DNA from: an uncultured bacterium
GTDB lineage: Bacteria; Actinomycetota; Coriobacteriia; Coriobacteriales; Coriobacteriaceae
Assembly (NCBI GenBank): GCA_905215385.1
Contig: CAJMPY010000021.1
Span: 1 to 50,764 of the forward strand
Direction: 5' to 3'
Length of the DNA stretch: 50,764 bases
Shown here: in pieces, positions 36,425 to 44,665 of the stretch
Layout of the letters: each line of letters opens with the position of its first letter
Position numbering within the stretch: the stretch's first letter is position 1
Made by a program: the position numbers and the translations under genes
Notes under the pieces: model-generated
The model's database searches: none
What the model was told of the DNA's origin: nothing
The model's input: only the letters and a program-made list of their open reading frames with translations

Positions 36425-37867
36425 CTATCGACCTCCCTGCAGATTGGCATCATCGCGCATGAGCTCGGTCAGCGCCTCGCGATCGATACGCAGGGCATCG
36501 CCGCCCACCGGGTCGAGCGAATCGGCCGTATCGGCGAGTTCTTTGGCCCGCTTGCGCTCCGCACGGGAAAGGCCCCGCTCGCGATACTTTTGCGAATGCG
36601 TGGTGTACATGTTGATAAACAGGATGACCAGGAAACTAAACGCAATCACGACGACAACCCAAAAGAGGGCAACTGAGATGTTGCCACCCATCCACTCAAA
36701 GTAGATAGCGATGGGGATGGTCTGCGTAATACCGGCATAGTTACCCGCAAAGAAGAGGGTGCAACCGAACTCACCCATCGCACGGGCAAAGGCGAGCACC
36801 GTACCGGCGGCGATCGAGGGCCAGCCGAGTGGCATCATAAGCTTGGCAAAGATACGGCGCTCGGACCACCCCAGGGTTCGCGCGGCGTCGAGCATCTGCG
36901 TGTCCAGGCTCTCAAAGGCGCCGAGCGCCGTACGGTAGACCAGGGGAAACGACACCACCACGGCAGATATCACCGCCGCTGGCCAGGTAAAGACGATCGA
37001 GATGCCGTGCGCGATAAGCCACTGGCCAACCCCGGTCGAGCGGCCAAACAGCATGAGGAGCAGAAAGCCGCACACCGTGGGAGGCAGCACCATGGGGATG
37101 GTAAAGGCCGAGTCGAGCAGGCCCTTCACGCGGCTCGTCGTGCCCATAGTCTTCCATGCGGCAAACAGGCCCAGCGCAAAGGCAATCACCAGGGCAAGGC
37201 CACTCGTTTTGATAGACACCCAAAGCGGGCGATAGTCGATGCCGGTCAAAAAGGCGACAAGGGACGCCAAGGGCTCCCGTTCATCTTGCATCACAACGGA
37301 TGATGCTTCCACGATTTGAGCGCTATCAAGCCAACGCGCGCCGCCCTTGGCATCACCCGAGGCTGATGCGATGACCACATAGCGGTCCCCATTCGCACCG
37401 CGCTCATCAAAGGCATAGGTATACCCACCGACATTAAACGCCGCTTCCGTCGTGGCATACCAAGGAAGATCCATGTCTTCCAGCCGTGCGCCTCCCATGC
37501 AGTTTGCGCTGTCGAGCTCACAGACGAGAGCCTTGAGACCCGATGCGCACTCGTTGTCCTGCGGATCCAATCCATACTTCTCGACCGCCTTGGGCGATAC
37601 CCACACCACAACGCGATCGGCAGCAGGCGCCACTACAAGGTCCACGTCCTCGTCAACGGGAAACCGGTAGCCCTCAGGCTGGCCCTCCATGGCACGGGCG
37701 GTCCCCTTGGCTAACCGTTCAAAACCATCGAGCCCATAAGAAAGCCCCTTGGCGGTCACGGCAACCTGGGCCCCGCCCTCAGTACCACCGGCAAACGCCC
37801 ATCCCGGCACCCAGCAAAGCGCGAGCGTCAAAGCACAGGCGACAAGAATGCGAAATCTATTACGCAC
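36425..37867 (-). CDS. modB: Molybdate ABC permease with an extra N-terminal extracytoplasmic domain
   Basis: A 480-residue protein. Residues 5-26 are a signal-like hydrophobic helix; residues about 27-205 form a soluble domain that I do not recognise, placed outside the membrane; residues about 213-445 are a standard ModB permease with five or six helices and the ATPase-docking loop (ARTLGWSERRIFAKLMMPLGWPS). The tail is charged. Usual ModB proteins are 220-280 residues, so the front half is extra. GTG 37867 is chosen as start since GGAG lies six bases upstream and it begins right before the hydrophobic helix; an open frame to 37936 overlaps modA. The operon is modA-modB-modC. Confidence 0.86.
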   Translation of the reverse strand: MRNRFRILVACALTLALCWVPGWAFAGGTEGGAQVAVTAKGLSYGLDGFERLAKGTARAMEGQPEGYRFPVDEDVDLVVAPAADRVVVWVSPKAVEKYGLDPQDNECASGLKALVCELDSANCMGGARLEDMDLPWYATTEAAFNVGGYTYAFDERGANGDRYVVIASASGDAKGGARWLDSAQIVEASSVVMQDEREPLASLVAFLTGIDYRPLWVSIKTSGLALVIAFALGLFAAWKTMGTTSRVKGLLDSAFTIPMVLPPTVCGFLLLMLFGRSTGVGQWLIAHGISIVFTWPAAVISAVVVSFPLVYRTALGAFESLDTQMLDAARTLGWSERRIFAKLMMPLGWPSIAAGTVLAFARAMGEFGCTLFFAGNYAGITQTIPIAIYFEWMGGNISVALFWVVVVIAFSFLVILFINMYTTHSQKYRERGLSRAERKRAKELADTADSLDPVGGDALRIDREALTELMRDDANLQGGR

Positions 37868-37935
37868 GAAACGCTCCAAGGAAAGACGAGGACAGGGCAA
37901 AAGACAAAACGATGGGATTATCGCTCCAAGCCGCA

Positions 37936-38814
37936 CTACGCGGAAAGCTCAAATCCGTACTTAGCCCAAATCTTCTGCGCCTTCTTGTTGGTCAGACAGA
38001 AGTCGATGAACGCCTTGGCCTCGTCGGCGTGCTCGGAGCTCTCGGCAACGGCACCCGGATACACGATGGGCTTGTGCGAATCCTCGGGGCACACGAAGGC
38101 CTCCTCGATGCCGTCGTAGCGGAAGATGTCGGAGCTGTAGACAAAGCCGGCCACGCAGTCGCCCGTAGAGACGTAAGCTGCGGCGGTGCCGACCTTGTCG
38201 GCCAAAGCCACCTTGTCGGCGAGCTCGGGTGCATACTCGCCGTCGTCGCCCTCGGTACCGGTGTAGAGCCCAACAGAAGCCAGCGCTTGGTTGGCATACT
38301 TGCCGGCGGGAACGGTCTTAGCGTCGCCGACGGCAATCTTGCCGTCCAGGTTCGCGACGTCGGCGATGGCCTCGACCTTGGTGTCGGAGCCCTCGGCACG
38401 AATAATCACGAGGTCGTTGACGAACATGTCCTCACGCGTGTCGGCGTCGACGAGCTCAGCGGTCTCAGCGTCATCCATGGTGCCCTTAGAGGCCGTGATG
38501 AGCACGTCCACCGCAGCGCCGGCGCGCATCTGCTCGACAAGGTCGCCGGACGCCTTAAACTGCGTGTCGGCAAAGGTGGTACCGGTCTGATCGGTGTAGA
38601 GCTTCTGAACCTCGGGCAGAGCTTTCTCGAGCGAGTTGGCGGCAAATACCTGCAGCTCGACAGCCTTCTTGAAAGAAGTCTTGGCAGAACCCGCATCGGA
38701 GCCGGCCGGCTCAGACGTCTTGTTGCCCGAGCAGCCAGCAAGGCCAAGGCCGGCAGCGGCGACAGCAGAAAGCGAGACGAATCCGCGGCGAGAAACCATA
38801 TCGAACATGTTCAA
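37936..38814 (-). CDS. modA: Molybdate-binding lipoprotein of the ABC importer
   Basis: A 292-residue extracellular substrate-binding protein. The N-terminus has SRRGFVSLSAVAAAGLGLAGC: a twin-arginine pair, a hydrophobic stretch and a lipobox cysteine, so it is probably a membrane-tethered lipoprotein, possibly Tat-exported. The mature part has typical ModA features: VFAANSLEKALPEVQKLY, ASGDLVEQMRAGAAVDVLITAS, and VYPGAVAESSEHADEAKAFIDF. First gene of the mod operon; a TATAAT box and a large palindrome lie upstream. It could also serve tungstate. Confidence 0.92.
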   Translation of the reverse strand: MNMFDMVSRRGFVSLSAVAAAGLGLAGCSGNKTSEPAGSDAGSAKTSFKKAVELQVFAANSLEKALPEVQKLYTDQTGTTFADTQFKASGDLVEQMRAGAAVDVLITASKGTMDDAETAELVDADTREDMFVNDLVIIRAEGSDTKVEAIADVANLDGKIAVGDAKTVPAGKYANQALASVGLYTGTEGDDGEYAPELADKVALADKVGTAAAYVSTGDCVAGFVYSSDIFRYDGIEEAFVCPEDSHKPIVYPGAVAESSEHADEAKAFIDFCLTNKKAQKIWAKYGFELSA

Positions 38815-38868
38815 CCCTTTCGAGCGCTACGCCCGGGCACCCCGCCGCGGGCTTTATCCTGTAATTGA

Positions 38869-38874
38869 ATTATA
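38869..38874 (-). promoter_or_regulatory. modA promoter -10 box
   Basis: A perfect TATAAT on the minus strand, 55 bases before the modA ATG. There is no good -35 box; the palindrome at 38898-38927 starts about 24 bases upstream, which would suit control by an activator or repressor. Confidence 0.6.
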
Positions 38875-38897
38875 CTTTAGCGCGAATAATGCTTGTG

Positions 38898-38927
38898 ATA
38901 AGAAATTATCGTTTGATAATTTCTTAT
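38898..38927. promoter_or_regulatory. 13+13 bp palindrome upstream of modA, candidate operator
   Basis: Perfect AT-rich arms ATAAGAAATTATC (38898-38910) and its complement (38915-38927) with a four-base spacer. It lies just upstream of the modA promoter and is not a terminator, as it has no GC stem. It may bind a molybdate-sensing regulator of the ModE type or another regulator; the half-site is not the E. coli ModE sequence. Confidence 0.6.
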
Positions 38928-38963
38928 ACCGATAGCCGCAAGACGCTCGCGTTGTCGCCGCTT

Positions 38964-38996
38964 AAAAAAGCGGAGCGACCCATAAGGTCACTCCGC
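38964..38996 (-). terminator. Rho-independent terminator of moeA-mogA
   Basis: GC-rich stem (38970-38980 with 38986-38996, one imperfect pair) followed on the minus strand by TTTTTT. It ends the moeA-mogA unit 15 bases past mogA. Confidence 0.9.
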
Positions 38997-39010
38997 TACA
39001 GGCAAGCAGT

Positions 39011-39490
39011 TTAGCGAGCGTGTCCACCGCCCGCCGTCATGTGGGCCGCGTGCTCCAGCTGGTCGCTCACGGCCTCCCAGCTTTCGCGAGCTGCCTTCGT
39101 GGATCCCGGAAAGTTGATGACAAGCGCAGCCCCACGCTGCATGCACACGGCGCGCGAAAGCATGGCACGGCGCGTCTTGGTCATGGAGTATGCACGGATC
39201 GCCTCGGCAATACCCGGCACATCGCGGTCGCAGACGGCACGCGTCGCCTCGGGCGTCACGTCGCGCATCGAAAGCCCCGTGCCGCCGCAGGTGATGACCA
39301 CGTTGGCCTGGCAATCGTCGGCCGCAGCCACAATGGCAGCACCGATCTCGTCAACATCGTCATGCACCACCGTATGCGAGGCAACCATCCAGCCCTGCGC
39401 CGCGATGAGCTCCTCGAGCACAGCGCCTGCTTCGTCCTGGGCAAGATCGCGCGTATCCGAGCACGTCACGATCGAAATCTTCAACTCCAT
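39011..39490 (-). CDS. mogA: Molybdopterin adenylyltransferase (MogA/MoaB family)
   Basis: Adenylates molybdopterin before metal insertion by MoeA. The 159-residue protein shows TCGGTGLSMRDVTPEA, the signature of the family, and an N-terminal ISIVTCSDTRD strand. The ATG at 39490 has AGGAGG six bases before it; the long open frame upstream runs over moeA and is discarded. It starts 10 bases after the moeA stop. MogA and MoaB cannot be separated by eye. Confidence 0.9.
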   Translation of the reverse strand: MELKISIVTCSDTRDLAQDEAGAVLEELIAAQGWMVASHTVVHDDVDEIGAAIVAAADDCQANVVITCGGTGLSMRDVTPEATRAVCDRDVPGIAEAIRAYSMTKTRRAMLSRAVCMQRGAALVINFPGSTKAARESWEAVSDQLEHAAHMTAGGGHAR

Positions 39491-39500
39491 AGCATTCCTC

Positions 39501-40763
39501 CTACAGCACGGTACCCTCGGGCAGATCAACGCGGACAACATCCACGACGTCGCCCGGCTCAAGATCGCACGGGCCCTCGTTGATGCGCAACAGGCAGTTC
39601 GCACGCTGCATGGTTCCGAGCAGCGCCGAGTTCTGGCTGTGCGCCTCGGCGACCGTAAGCTCACCCGTCTGCGCATCGCGCGCAACCGTGGCGCGGTCAT
39701 AGAAGCGTCGGTCCTGGCGCTTCTTCACGCCATGGGTGAGAACCGCGCGCTGCAGGGGACGAGCACCCTCGGCAAAGCCGCGCATCTTGCGAATCGCCGG
39801 GCGGGCGAGCATCTCAAAGCCCACATAGGCCGCCGCGGGGTTGCCCGAAAGCCCCAGATAGGGCTTGCCGCCGAGCAGGCCAAACGTAATGGCCTTGCCG
39901 GGACGCAACGAAATGCGATCGAACAGCACCTCGCCCTCGCGCCGAACCAGCGCCGTCACGTAGTCGTAGTCGCCAGCCGAGGCGCCACCGCTCGTAATGA
40001 CAAAATCGCACTCTTGCGCGGCGCGGTGCACAAGCTCGGCAATCGCCCGCTCGTCGTCGGGCGCAATGCCGTAGAACACCGGGTCGGCCCCAGCATCGAG
40101 TGCCTCGGCCATTAACGCCGAGGAATTGGAATCGCGAATCTGCCCACGCGCCGGCAGCTGGCTGGGCGCGACCAGCTCCGTGCCCAGCGAGATAACGCCC
40201 ACGCGCGGGGCGGCGTGCACTCTAACGTTCGCGTAACCGGCGCTCGCCAGCAAACCGGCGCCGGCCGGGGCCACAACCTCGCCAGCGTGCATCACAACAT
40301 CGCCGGCATGGGCCTCCTCGGCAGCCGAGCGAACGTTCTCCCCCACCTTGGCCGGCGCCGAAAAGCGAACGTGCGAGCCCTCGTTGCCGTCGCCATCGAG
40401 CACGTCGACGATCTCGTATTTCACAACGGCATCGGCACCCTCGGGCACCGGCGCGCCCGTCATGATGCGGACCGTCTCACCCGCGCCGATTGCGCCCTCA
40501 AACACATGGCCCGCGGCCTCGTGTCCGATAACGTCGAGCGTCACCGGCGCCTCGCCAGATGCCTGCGCCAAATCCGCCGAGCGCACGGCATATCCGTCCA
40601 TAGCGCTGTTGGCAAACGGCGAGATGTCGATATCGGCCACCGCGTCCTCGGCCAAGGGAAGACCGACGGCCTGCCACACGGGAATCTCGACAACTTCGGT
40701 GCGATTCACGTGCGACAAGACGATCGCCTGTGCGTCCTCCAACGGAATGAGTTTCTCAGCCAT
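39501..40763 (-). CDS. moeA: Molybdopterin molybdenumtransferase MoeA
   Basis: Inserts molybdate into adenylated molybdopterin to finish the cofactor. The 420-residue protein has the N-terminal ISPFANSAMDGYAVRSAD, central SGGASAGDYD and LRPGKAITFG with GLSGNPAAA, and a C-terminal MoeA domain. ATG 40763 has GAGGTG upstream; five further codons are open but lack a site. First gene of the moeA-mogA pair, transcribed away from clcA. It would serve the Mo hydroxylase of this window and any others in the genome. Confidence 0.94.
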   Translation of the reverse strand: MAEKLIPLEDAQAIVLSHVNRTEVVEIPVWQAVGLPLAEDAVADIDISPFANSAMDGYAVRSADLAQASGEAPVTLDVIGHEAAGHVFEGAIGAGETVRIMTGAPVPEGADAVVKYEIVDVLDGDGNEGSHVRFSAPAKVGENVRSAAEEAHAGDVVMHAGEVVAPAGAGLLASAGYANVRVHAAPRVGVISLGTELVAPSQLPARGQIRDSNSSALMAEALDAGADPVFYGIAPDDERAIAELVHRAAQECDFVITSGGASAGDYDYVTALVRREGEVLFDRISLRPGKAITFGLLGGKPYLGLSGNPAAAYVGFEMLARPAIRKMRGFAEGARPLQRAVLTHGVKKRQDRRFYDRATVARDAQTGELTVAEAHSQNSALLGTMQRANCLLRINEGPCDLEPGDVVDVVRVDLPEGTVL

Positions 40764-40821
40764 ATGCACCTCTAGCATGCTGCGGCGTGCAACAAAAGCG
40801 CCGATTCTTTATGTTTATCTC

Positions 40822-40827
40822 AGTATA
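40822..40827 (-). promoter_or_regulatory. Candidate moeA -10 box
   Basis: TATACT on the minus strand about 60 bases before the moeA ATG; the -35 element is not clear. Confidence 0.45.
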
Positions 40828-40939
40828 ATCCCTCGCCGCCTGCTCAAGACCTGGCCCGCGGCCGCGAATACATCTGTCGGCCGCAAGCCGCGAAACAAAA
40901 CCAAAACCAACCTGCCGGTTTGTCACGTATGGCACGTTC

Positions 40940-40945
40940 TATAAT
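40940..40945 (+). promoter_or_regulatory. clcA -10 box
   Basis: A perfect TATAAT 29 bases before the clcA ATG. A TTGTCA lies upstream but only 14 bases away, shorter than normal. Confidence 0.55.
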
Positions 40946-40974
40946 GCTCGTGTTGCAACCCAAAAGAGGAACGT

Positions 40975-42396
40975 ATGGCTTATACCGACAAACCTGAAAG
41001 CGCAAACGAGGCGCAGGATCATTCCCAGTCGCTCGACGACGGCGGCTTTTTCTCCCTTAATGACGTCATCATGGCAGGCAGGCAACAGCTCACCCGCTCC
41101 GAGCATCTCTTGGCTGCCGACACGCGCCGCAACGCCCGCAACCTACTCGCGAGCGCCAAGTTGCTCGCACTCGTCGTCATCGTCTCGCTCGCCATGGGCG
41201 TTGCCGCTTGGGCGTTTTTGGCCTCGCTGAATATCGCGACCGACTATCGCGAGCACCACGCGTGGGTCTACGCCTTGCTTCCTGTTGTGGGCGTTGCCAC
41301 CGCATGGGTGTACAAAAACCACGGCCTTGCCGCCAAACGCGGTAACAACCTGGTCATCGACTCCGCTCTGAGCACACGTCTCATCCATATGCGCATGGCC
41401 GTCCTCACCTTCGTCTGCTCCACGCTCACGCACCTAACGGGCGGATCTGCCGGTCGCGAGGGGGCCGCGGTGCAGATTGGCGGCACCATCGCCAGCAACA
41501 TCTCGAACCTCGCCCACCTCAAAAAACATGACCACCACGACCTCATGCTCGCCGGCATCTCGTCGGCCTTTGGCGCCGTATTCGGCTCGCCCCTTGCTGG
41601 AGCTTTCTTTGGCATGGAGATGTGCTTTATCGGCAAGATCGACTACACCGCGGGCATCTACTGCCTGGTCGCCTCGTTTACCGGCTACTTTACGTCGCTT
41701 GCCTTGGGAACTGAGTACGAGGCGAATGTCATCGCCAGCGTTCCCAACATGACACCACGGACGGTTGCCATCGTTGTTATCAGCGCCATTATCTTCGGCC
41801 TGACGGCACGCCTCTTTGCCTGGTCGGTTCGAACCGTCAAAAGCCTGTACGGTCGCTTTATCACCAATTACCTCGTCCGCGCACTCATAGGCGCACTCGT
41901 GGTTTTGGCCGCCTATGCCCTCCTCGACGCCTGGGACTACGCCGGCCTTTCCACGTGGCTTTCCGGCGCAGGATTTGCAGGTAACACCACCCTGGCGGAC
42001 GCAGCCATCAAGTTGGTCGTCACAGCGCTCACCCTAGGCGCGGGCTTCCAAGGCGGCGAGGTCACGCCCCTGTTTGGCATCGGTGCGGCGCTCGGTGGCT
42101 GGATCGGTTGCCTTACCGGGCTTGACCCCAGTTTTCTGGCGGCTCTCGGCATGCTCGGCGTGTTCTGCGCCGGCCTCAACGTGCCCATCACCACCTGCAT
42201 GATGGCCATCGACCTGTTCCACGGCACGGCCGCCGGGTTCTTTGTCATCGTGGCCTTTATCAGCTACCTAACCGGCGGACACCGCGGCGTGTACCCTGCC
42301 CAGCGCATCATCTCACCCAAGCGCCGTTCGCTTATTGTGGATGAGGGCGGTACGGTAGCGGATGCTATCGAGCGCCACAACGACCTGATAGAGTAG
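40975..42396 (+). CDS. ClC-family anion channel or antiporter
   Basis: A 473-residue membrane protein with about 10-12 helices. The gating-glutamate loop reads GGSAGREGAAVQIGG (around residues 158-170) and a later filter loop reads GGEVTPLFGIG. The first filter loop, usually GSGIPE, seems to be replaced by GNNLVID. As I recall, such a change is found in the fluoride-exporting CLC-F group, so fluoride/proton exchange is possible; chloride transport is the generic alternative. The ATG at 40975 has AGAGGA upstream. It is divergent from moeA and followed after 86 bases by a lipid-kinase-like gene. No fluoride riboswitch is seen in the short leader. Confidence 0.87.
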   Translation: MAYTDKPESANEAQDHSQSLDDGGFFSLNDVIMAGRQQLTRSEHLLAADTRRNARNLLASAKLLALVVIVSLAMGVAAWAFLASLNIATDYREHHAWVYALLPVVGVATAWVYKNHGLAAKRGNNLVIDSALSTRLIHMRMAVLTFVCSTLTHLTGGSAGREGAAVQIGGTIASNISNLAHLKKHDHHDLMLAGISSAFGAVFGSPLAGAFFGMEMCFIGKIDYTAGIYCLVASFTGYFTSLALGTEYEANVIASVPNMTPRTVAIVVISAIIFGLTARLFAWSVRTVKSLYGRFITNYLVRALIGALVVLAAYALLDAWDYAGLSTWLSGAGFAGNTTLADAAIKLVVTALTLGAGFQGGEVTPLFGIGAALGGWIGCLTGLDPSFLAALGMLGVFCAGLNVPITTCMMAIDLFHGTAAGFFVIVAFISYLTGGHRGVYPAQRIISPKRRSLIVDEGGTVADAIERHNDLIE

Positions 42397-42482
42397 ATGT
42401 AATAATCGCCGTGCAGCCACAATCGGGGGCAATTCGACCTGAGCGCGACCGCACCGTCATGCCACACGCCGGGAGTCGCCCC

Positions 42483-43445
42483 ATGCACGTAACTGATTTT
42501 GGTCGCACGCTCATCATCGCCAACCCAGCCGCCCAGTCGGGTGCGGCGCGCGAAGTTGCCGAGCGCTTGCAACGCTTTTTGGACATGACTGCACGCGCAT
42601 CCCAGTTTGACCTGGTGCTGACCGAGCGTATGGGACACGCCAAGGAGCTGGCCGCGCAGGCTCAGGGCTATCGCACCGTTATCGCCCTTGGCGGCGACGG
42701 CGTGATTCACGAGGTCGTCAACGGGCTTATGACGCAAGAGCAGGACGCCCGCCCCGCTCTTGCCGTCCTGCCCGTGGGCTCCGGCAACGATTTTGCCCAG
42801 ACGCTCGGTATCGACGATTTCTCCGGCAAGGATTATGGCGCGCTGCTCACCTGCGAGCTGCAGCGTCAGGACATCGGGCGCATTCGCTCGTGGAGCCCTG
42901 CGAGCGGCAGCGGCGAGGCTACCGTTGAGTACTACGACCAGACGCTTTCGGTCGGCATCGATGCCGCCATCGGCCTGGGCACCACCGAGCTGCGCAAAAA
43001 GACCGGCTTGACGGGCGCGCCGCTCTACACCCTTTCGGGACTTGAGCAGTTTGGCCTGCGCTACCGCAACTACCCCATGACAGTCAGCTTTGACGGCGCG
43101 CCCGCCGAGCGCGTGAGGGCGATTATCATGGCGATTCAGCTGGGCCCCACGTATGGCTCGGGTTATCGCATCTGCCCCGATGCCGATCCCTGCGATGGCA
43201 TACTCGACGTCTGCTACGCCTGTGGCCCCGTCCCTCGCGCGGTTGCCCTGCCTATGTTCCTTTCGGCCAAAGACGGCCACCACACCAAGCTTCCGCCGGT
43301 ACGCATGCGCCGCTGCCGCCATGCCGAGCTCACCTTTGAGGGGCCCGACTACCCCATCCAGGCCGACGGCGAGCCCGTTGTCGCCTCGCGCATCGAGGTC
43401 GACGTCCTCGGCAGCGCTCTCCAAGTTTGGCACCCTACCCGCTAG
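42483..43445 (+). CDS. Diacylglycerol kinase family lipid kinase
   Basis: A 320-residue protein of the DagK/YegS family with the nucleotide-binding GGDG at 70-73 (ALGGDGVIHEVVNGL) and LPVGSGNDFA at 96-105. It probably phosphorylates a membrane lipid such as diacylglycerol. The frame is open to a GTG at 42411, but ATG 42483 has GGGAG eight bases before it and begins near the first strand (RTLIIANPAAQSG), so it is preferred. The gene converges on the GGQ release-factor-like gene; no clear terminator lies between. Confidence 0.88.
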   Translation: MHVTDFGRTLIIANPAAQSGAAREVAERLQRFLDMTARASQFDLVLTERMGHAKELAAQAQGYRTVIALGGDGVIHEVVNGLMTQEQDARPALAVLPVGSGNDFAQTLGIDDFSGKDYGALLTCELQRQDIGRIRSWSPASGSGEATVEYYDQTLSVGIDAAIGLGTTELRKKTGLTGAPLYTLSGLEQFGLRYRNYPMTVSFDGAPAERVRAIIMAIQLGPTYGSGYRICPDADPCDGILDVCYACGPVPRAVALPMFLSAKDGHHTKLPPVRMRRCRHAELTFEGPDYPIQADGEPVVASRIEVDVLGSALQVWHPTR

Positions 43446-43466
43446 CAAGGCCAGTGGAACAAACGA

Positions 43467-43847
43467 CTACTCGTCGCTGCCCGGCTTGCGACGGTTGGCC
43501 TTTTTAATGGCGTTGAAGTGCTTGTCATTGAGCCTGCGCTGGCGAGAGCGCTGGGGCACCTTGGTCTTTACGCGTCGGCGCGGTGGACGCCCGCGACGCT
43601 CGAGCTCGGCGCGCAGCTTGCGCAGGCAGCTCGCGCGATTTTGGAACTGGCTGCGGCTCTCGCGCGCCGTCACGGTAATCCCTGTGGGCACGTGCTTCAT
43701 GCGCACCGCCGAGTCCGTCGTGTTCACGCCTTGTCCGCCCGGACCCGTCGCGCGAAACACCTGAACCTCGCAATCGCGCGCCAACTCTTCGGCCGCCATC
43801 GCGGCATAGCGCGCATACTCACGCCATCCCATCTTGTTCTCATCCAT
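43467..43847 (-). CDS. Small GGQ-domain release-factor-like protein
   Basis: A 126-residue protein with the peptidyl-tRNA hydrolysis motif GPGGQGVNTTDSAVRM (GGQ at 37-39) and a very basic C-terminal tail (RRGRPPRRRVKTKVPQRSRQRR). It lacks the codon-recognition domain of RF1 and RF2. Similar short proteins (ArfB/YaeJ, RF-H type) release stalled ribosomes, and that role is likely here. ATG 43847 has GGAGG seven bases upstream; an earlier ATG at 43865 would overlap that site. Confidence 0.82.
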   Translation of the reverse strand: MDENKMGWREYARYAAMAAEELARDCEVQVFRATGPGGQGVNTTDSAVRMKHVPTGITVTARESRSQFQNRASCLRKLRAELERRGRPPRRRVKTKVPQRSRQRRLNDKHFNAIKKANRRKPGSDE

Positions 43848-43865
43848 ATCAACACCTCCCCTCAT

Positions 43866-43900
43866 AAAAAATGTGACAAAGGGAAAGTCCCTTTGTCACA
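43866..43900 (-). terminator. Rho-independent terminator after xpt
   Basis: A perfect 13 bp stem (43872-43884 and 43888-43900) with a three-base loop, followed on the minus strand by TTTTTT. Its arm GACAAAGGGA also occurs in the palindrome after modC. Confidence 0.9.
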
Positions 43901-43928
43901 TCGCATACCAATCGCTTGTGTTGCGCGC

Positions 43929-44507
43929 TTAGGCGAAGGTGATCTCGCCGGTATCGCAGTCCATATCGGCGATACGGGCTAGGCTTTCAACGCGGAAGCC
44001 GCGCTCGCGGAGCTTATCGCCACCGCCCTGGAAGCCCTTCTCCACCGCAATGCCAATACCGGACACCTCGGCACCCGCAGCCTCGCAGATCTTGATAAGA
44101 CCCTCGAGCGCGCAGCCGTTGGCCAAGAAGTCGTCGATGATCAGGACCTTGTCGCCCTCGGACAAGAAACGCTTGCCAACGATGACCGGGTACTCCTTCT
44201 GCTTGGTAAAGGAGTAGATGGTCGTGGCATACTGCTCGCCGTCGAGGTTAATGGACTGGGCCTTCTTGGCAAAGACCACCGGCACGCCGCCAAAGTGCTG
44301 GGCTGCAATGCAAGCCATACCAATGCCCGAAGCCTCAATCGTCAGGATCTTGTTGATCTCAACATTCTTGAACAGACGGGCCCACTCGGCGCCCATGTGG
44401 TCGAACAGCTCAACGTCGCACTGGTGGTTGAGGAAGGCATCAACCTTAAGGACGTTACCGGCCTTTACGATGCCGTCATGGCGAATACGATCCTCAAGCT
44501 CCTGCAT
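43929..44507 (-). CDS. xpt: Xanthine phosphoribosyltransferase
   Basis: Salvages xanthine to XMP with PRPP in the cytoplasm. The 192-residue protein has the PRPP loop VLIIDDFLANGCAL at 121-134 and the N-terminal QELEDRIRHDGIVKAGNVLKVDAFLNHQ... pattern of Xpt proteins. ATG 44507 has AAGGGG about eight bases upstream. It stands alone with a strong terminator. No purine riboswitch was recognised in the 150 bases upstream. It may matter for the purine-type Mo hydroxylase elsewhere in the window, but they are far apart. Confidence 0.94.
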   Translation of the reverse strand: MQELEDRIRHDGIVKAGNVLKVDAFLNHQCDVELFDHMGAEWARLFKNVEINKILTIEASGIGMACIAAQHFGGVPVVFAKKAQSINLDGEQYATTIYSFTKQKEYPVIVGKRFLSEGDKVLIIDDFLANGCALEGLIKICEAAGAEVSGIGIAVEKGFQGGGDKLRERGFRVESLARIADMDCDTGEITFA

Positions 44508-44665
44508 GGCGCAACCCCTTCTCGCGGCAACGATACCGCGCGATTAATAAACGTTGTTCGATAGTCTACCACGGACCGACCCCCGCCTGTCACACAAGCC
44601 GCATCGCACCACAAACCAGTCTTTTTGGGACGGCGCGAATACGTGGCAGGCAGCCTCCCAACACG

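Noticed and set aside
44508..44665. Purine riboswitch upstream of xpt
   Set aside because: No three-stem junction or conserved loop sequence was recognisable in the 150 bases.
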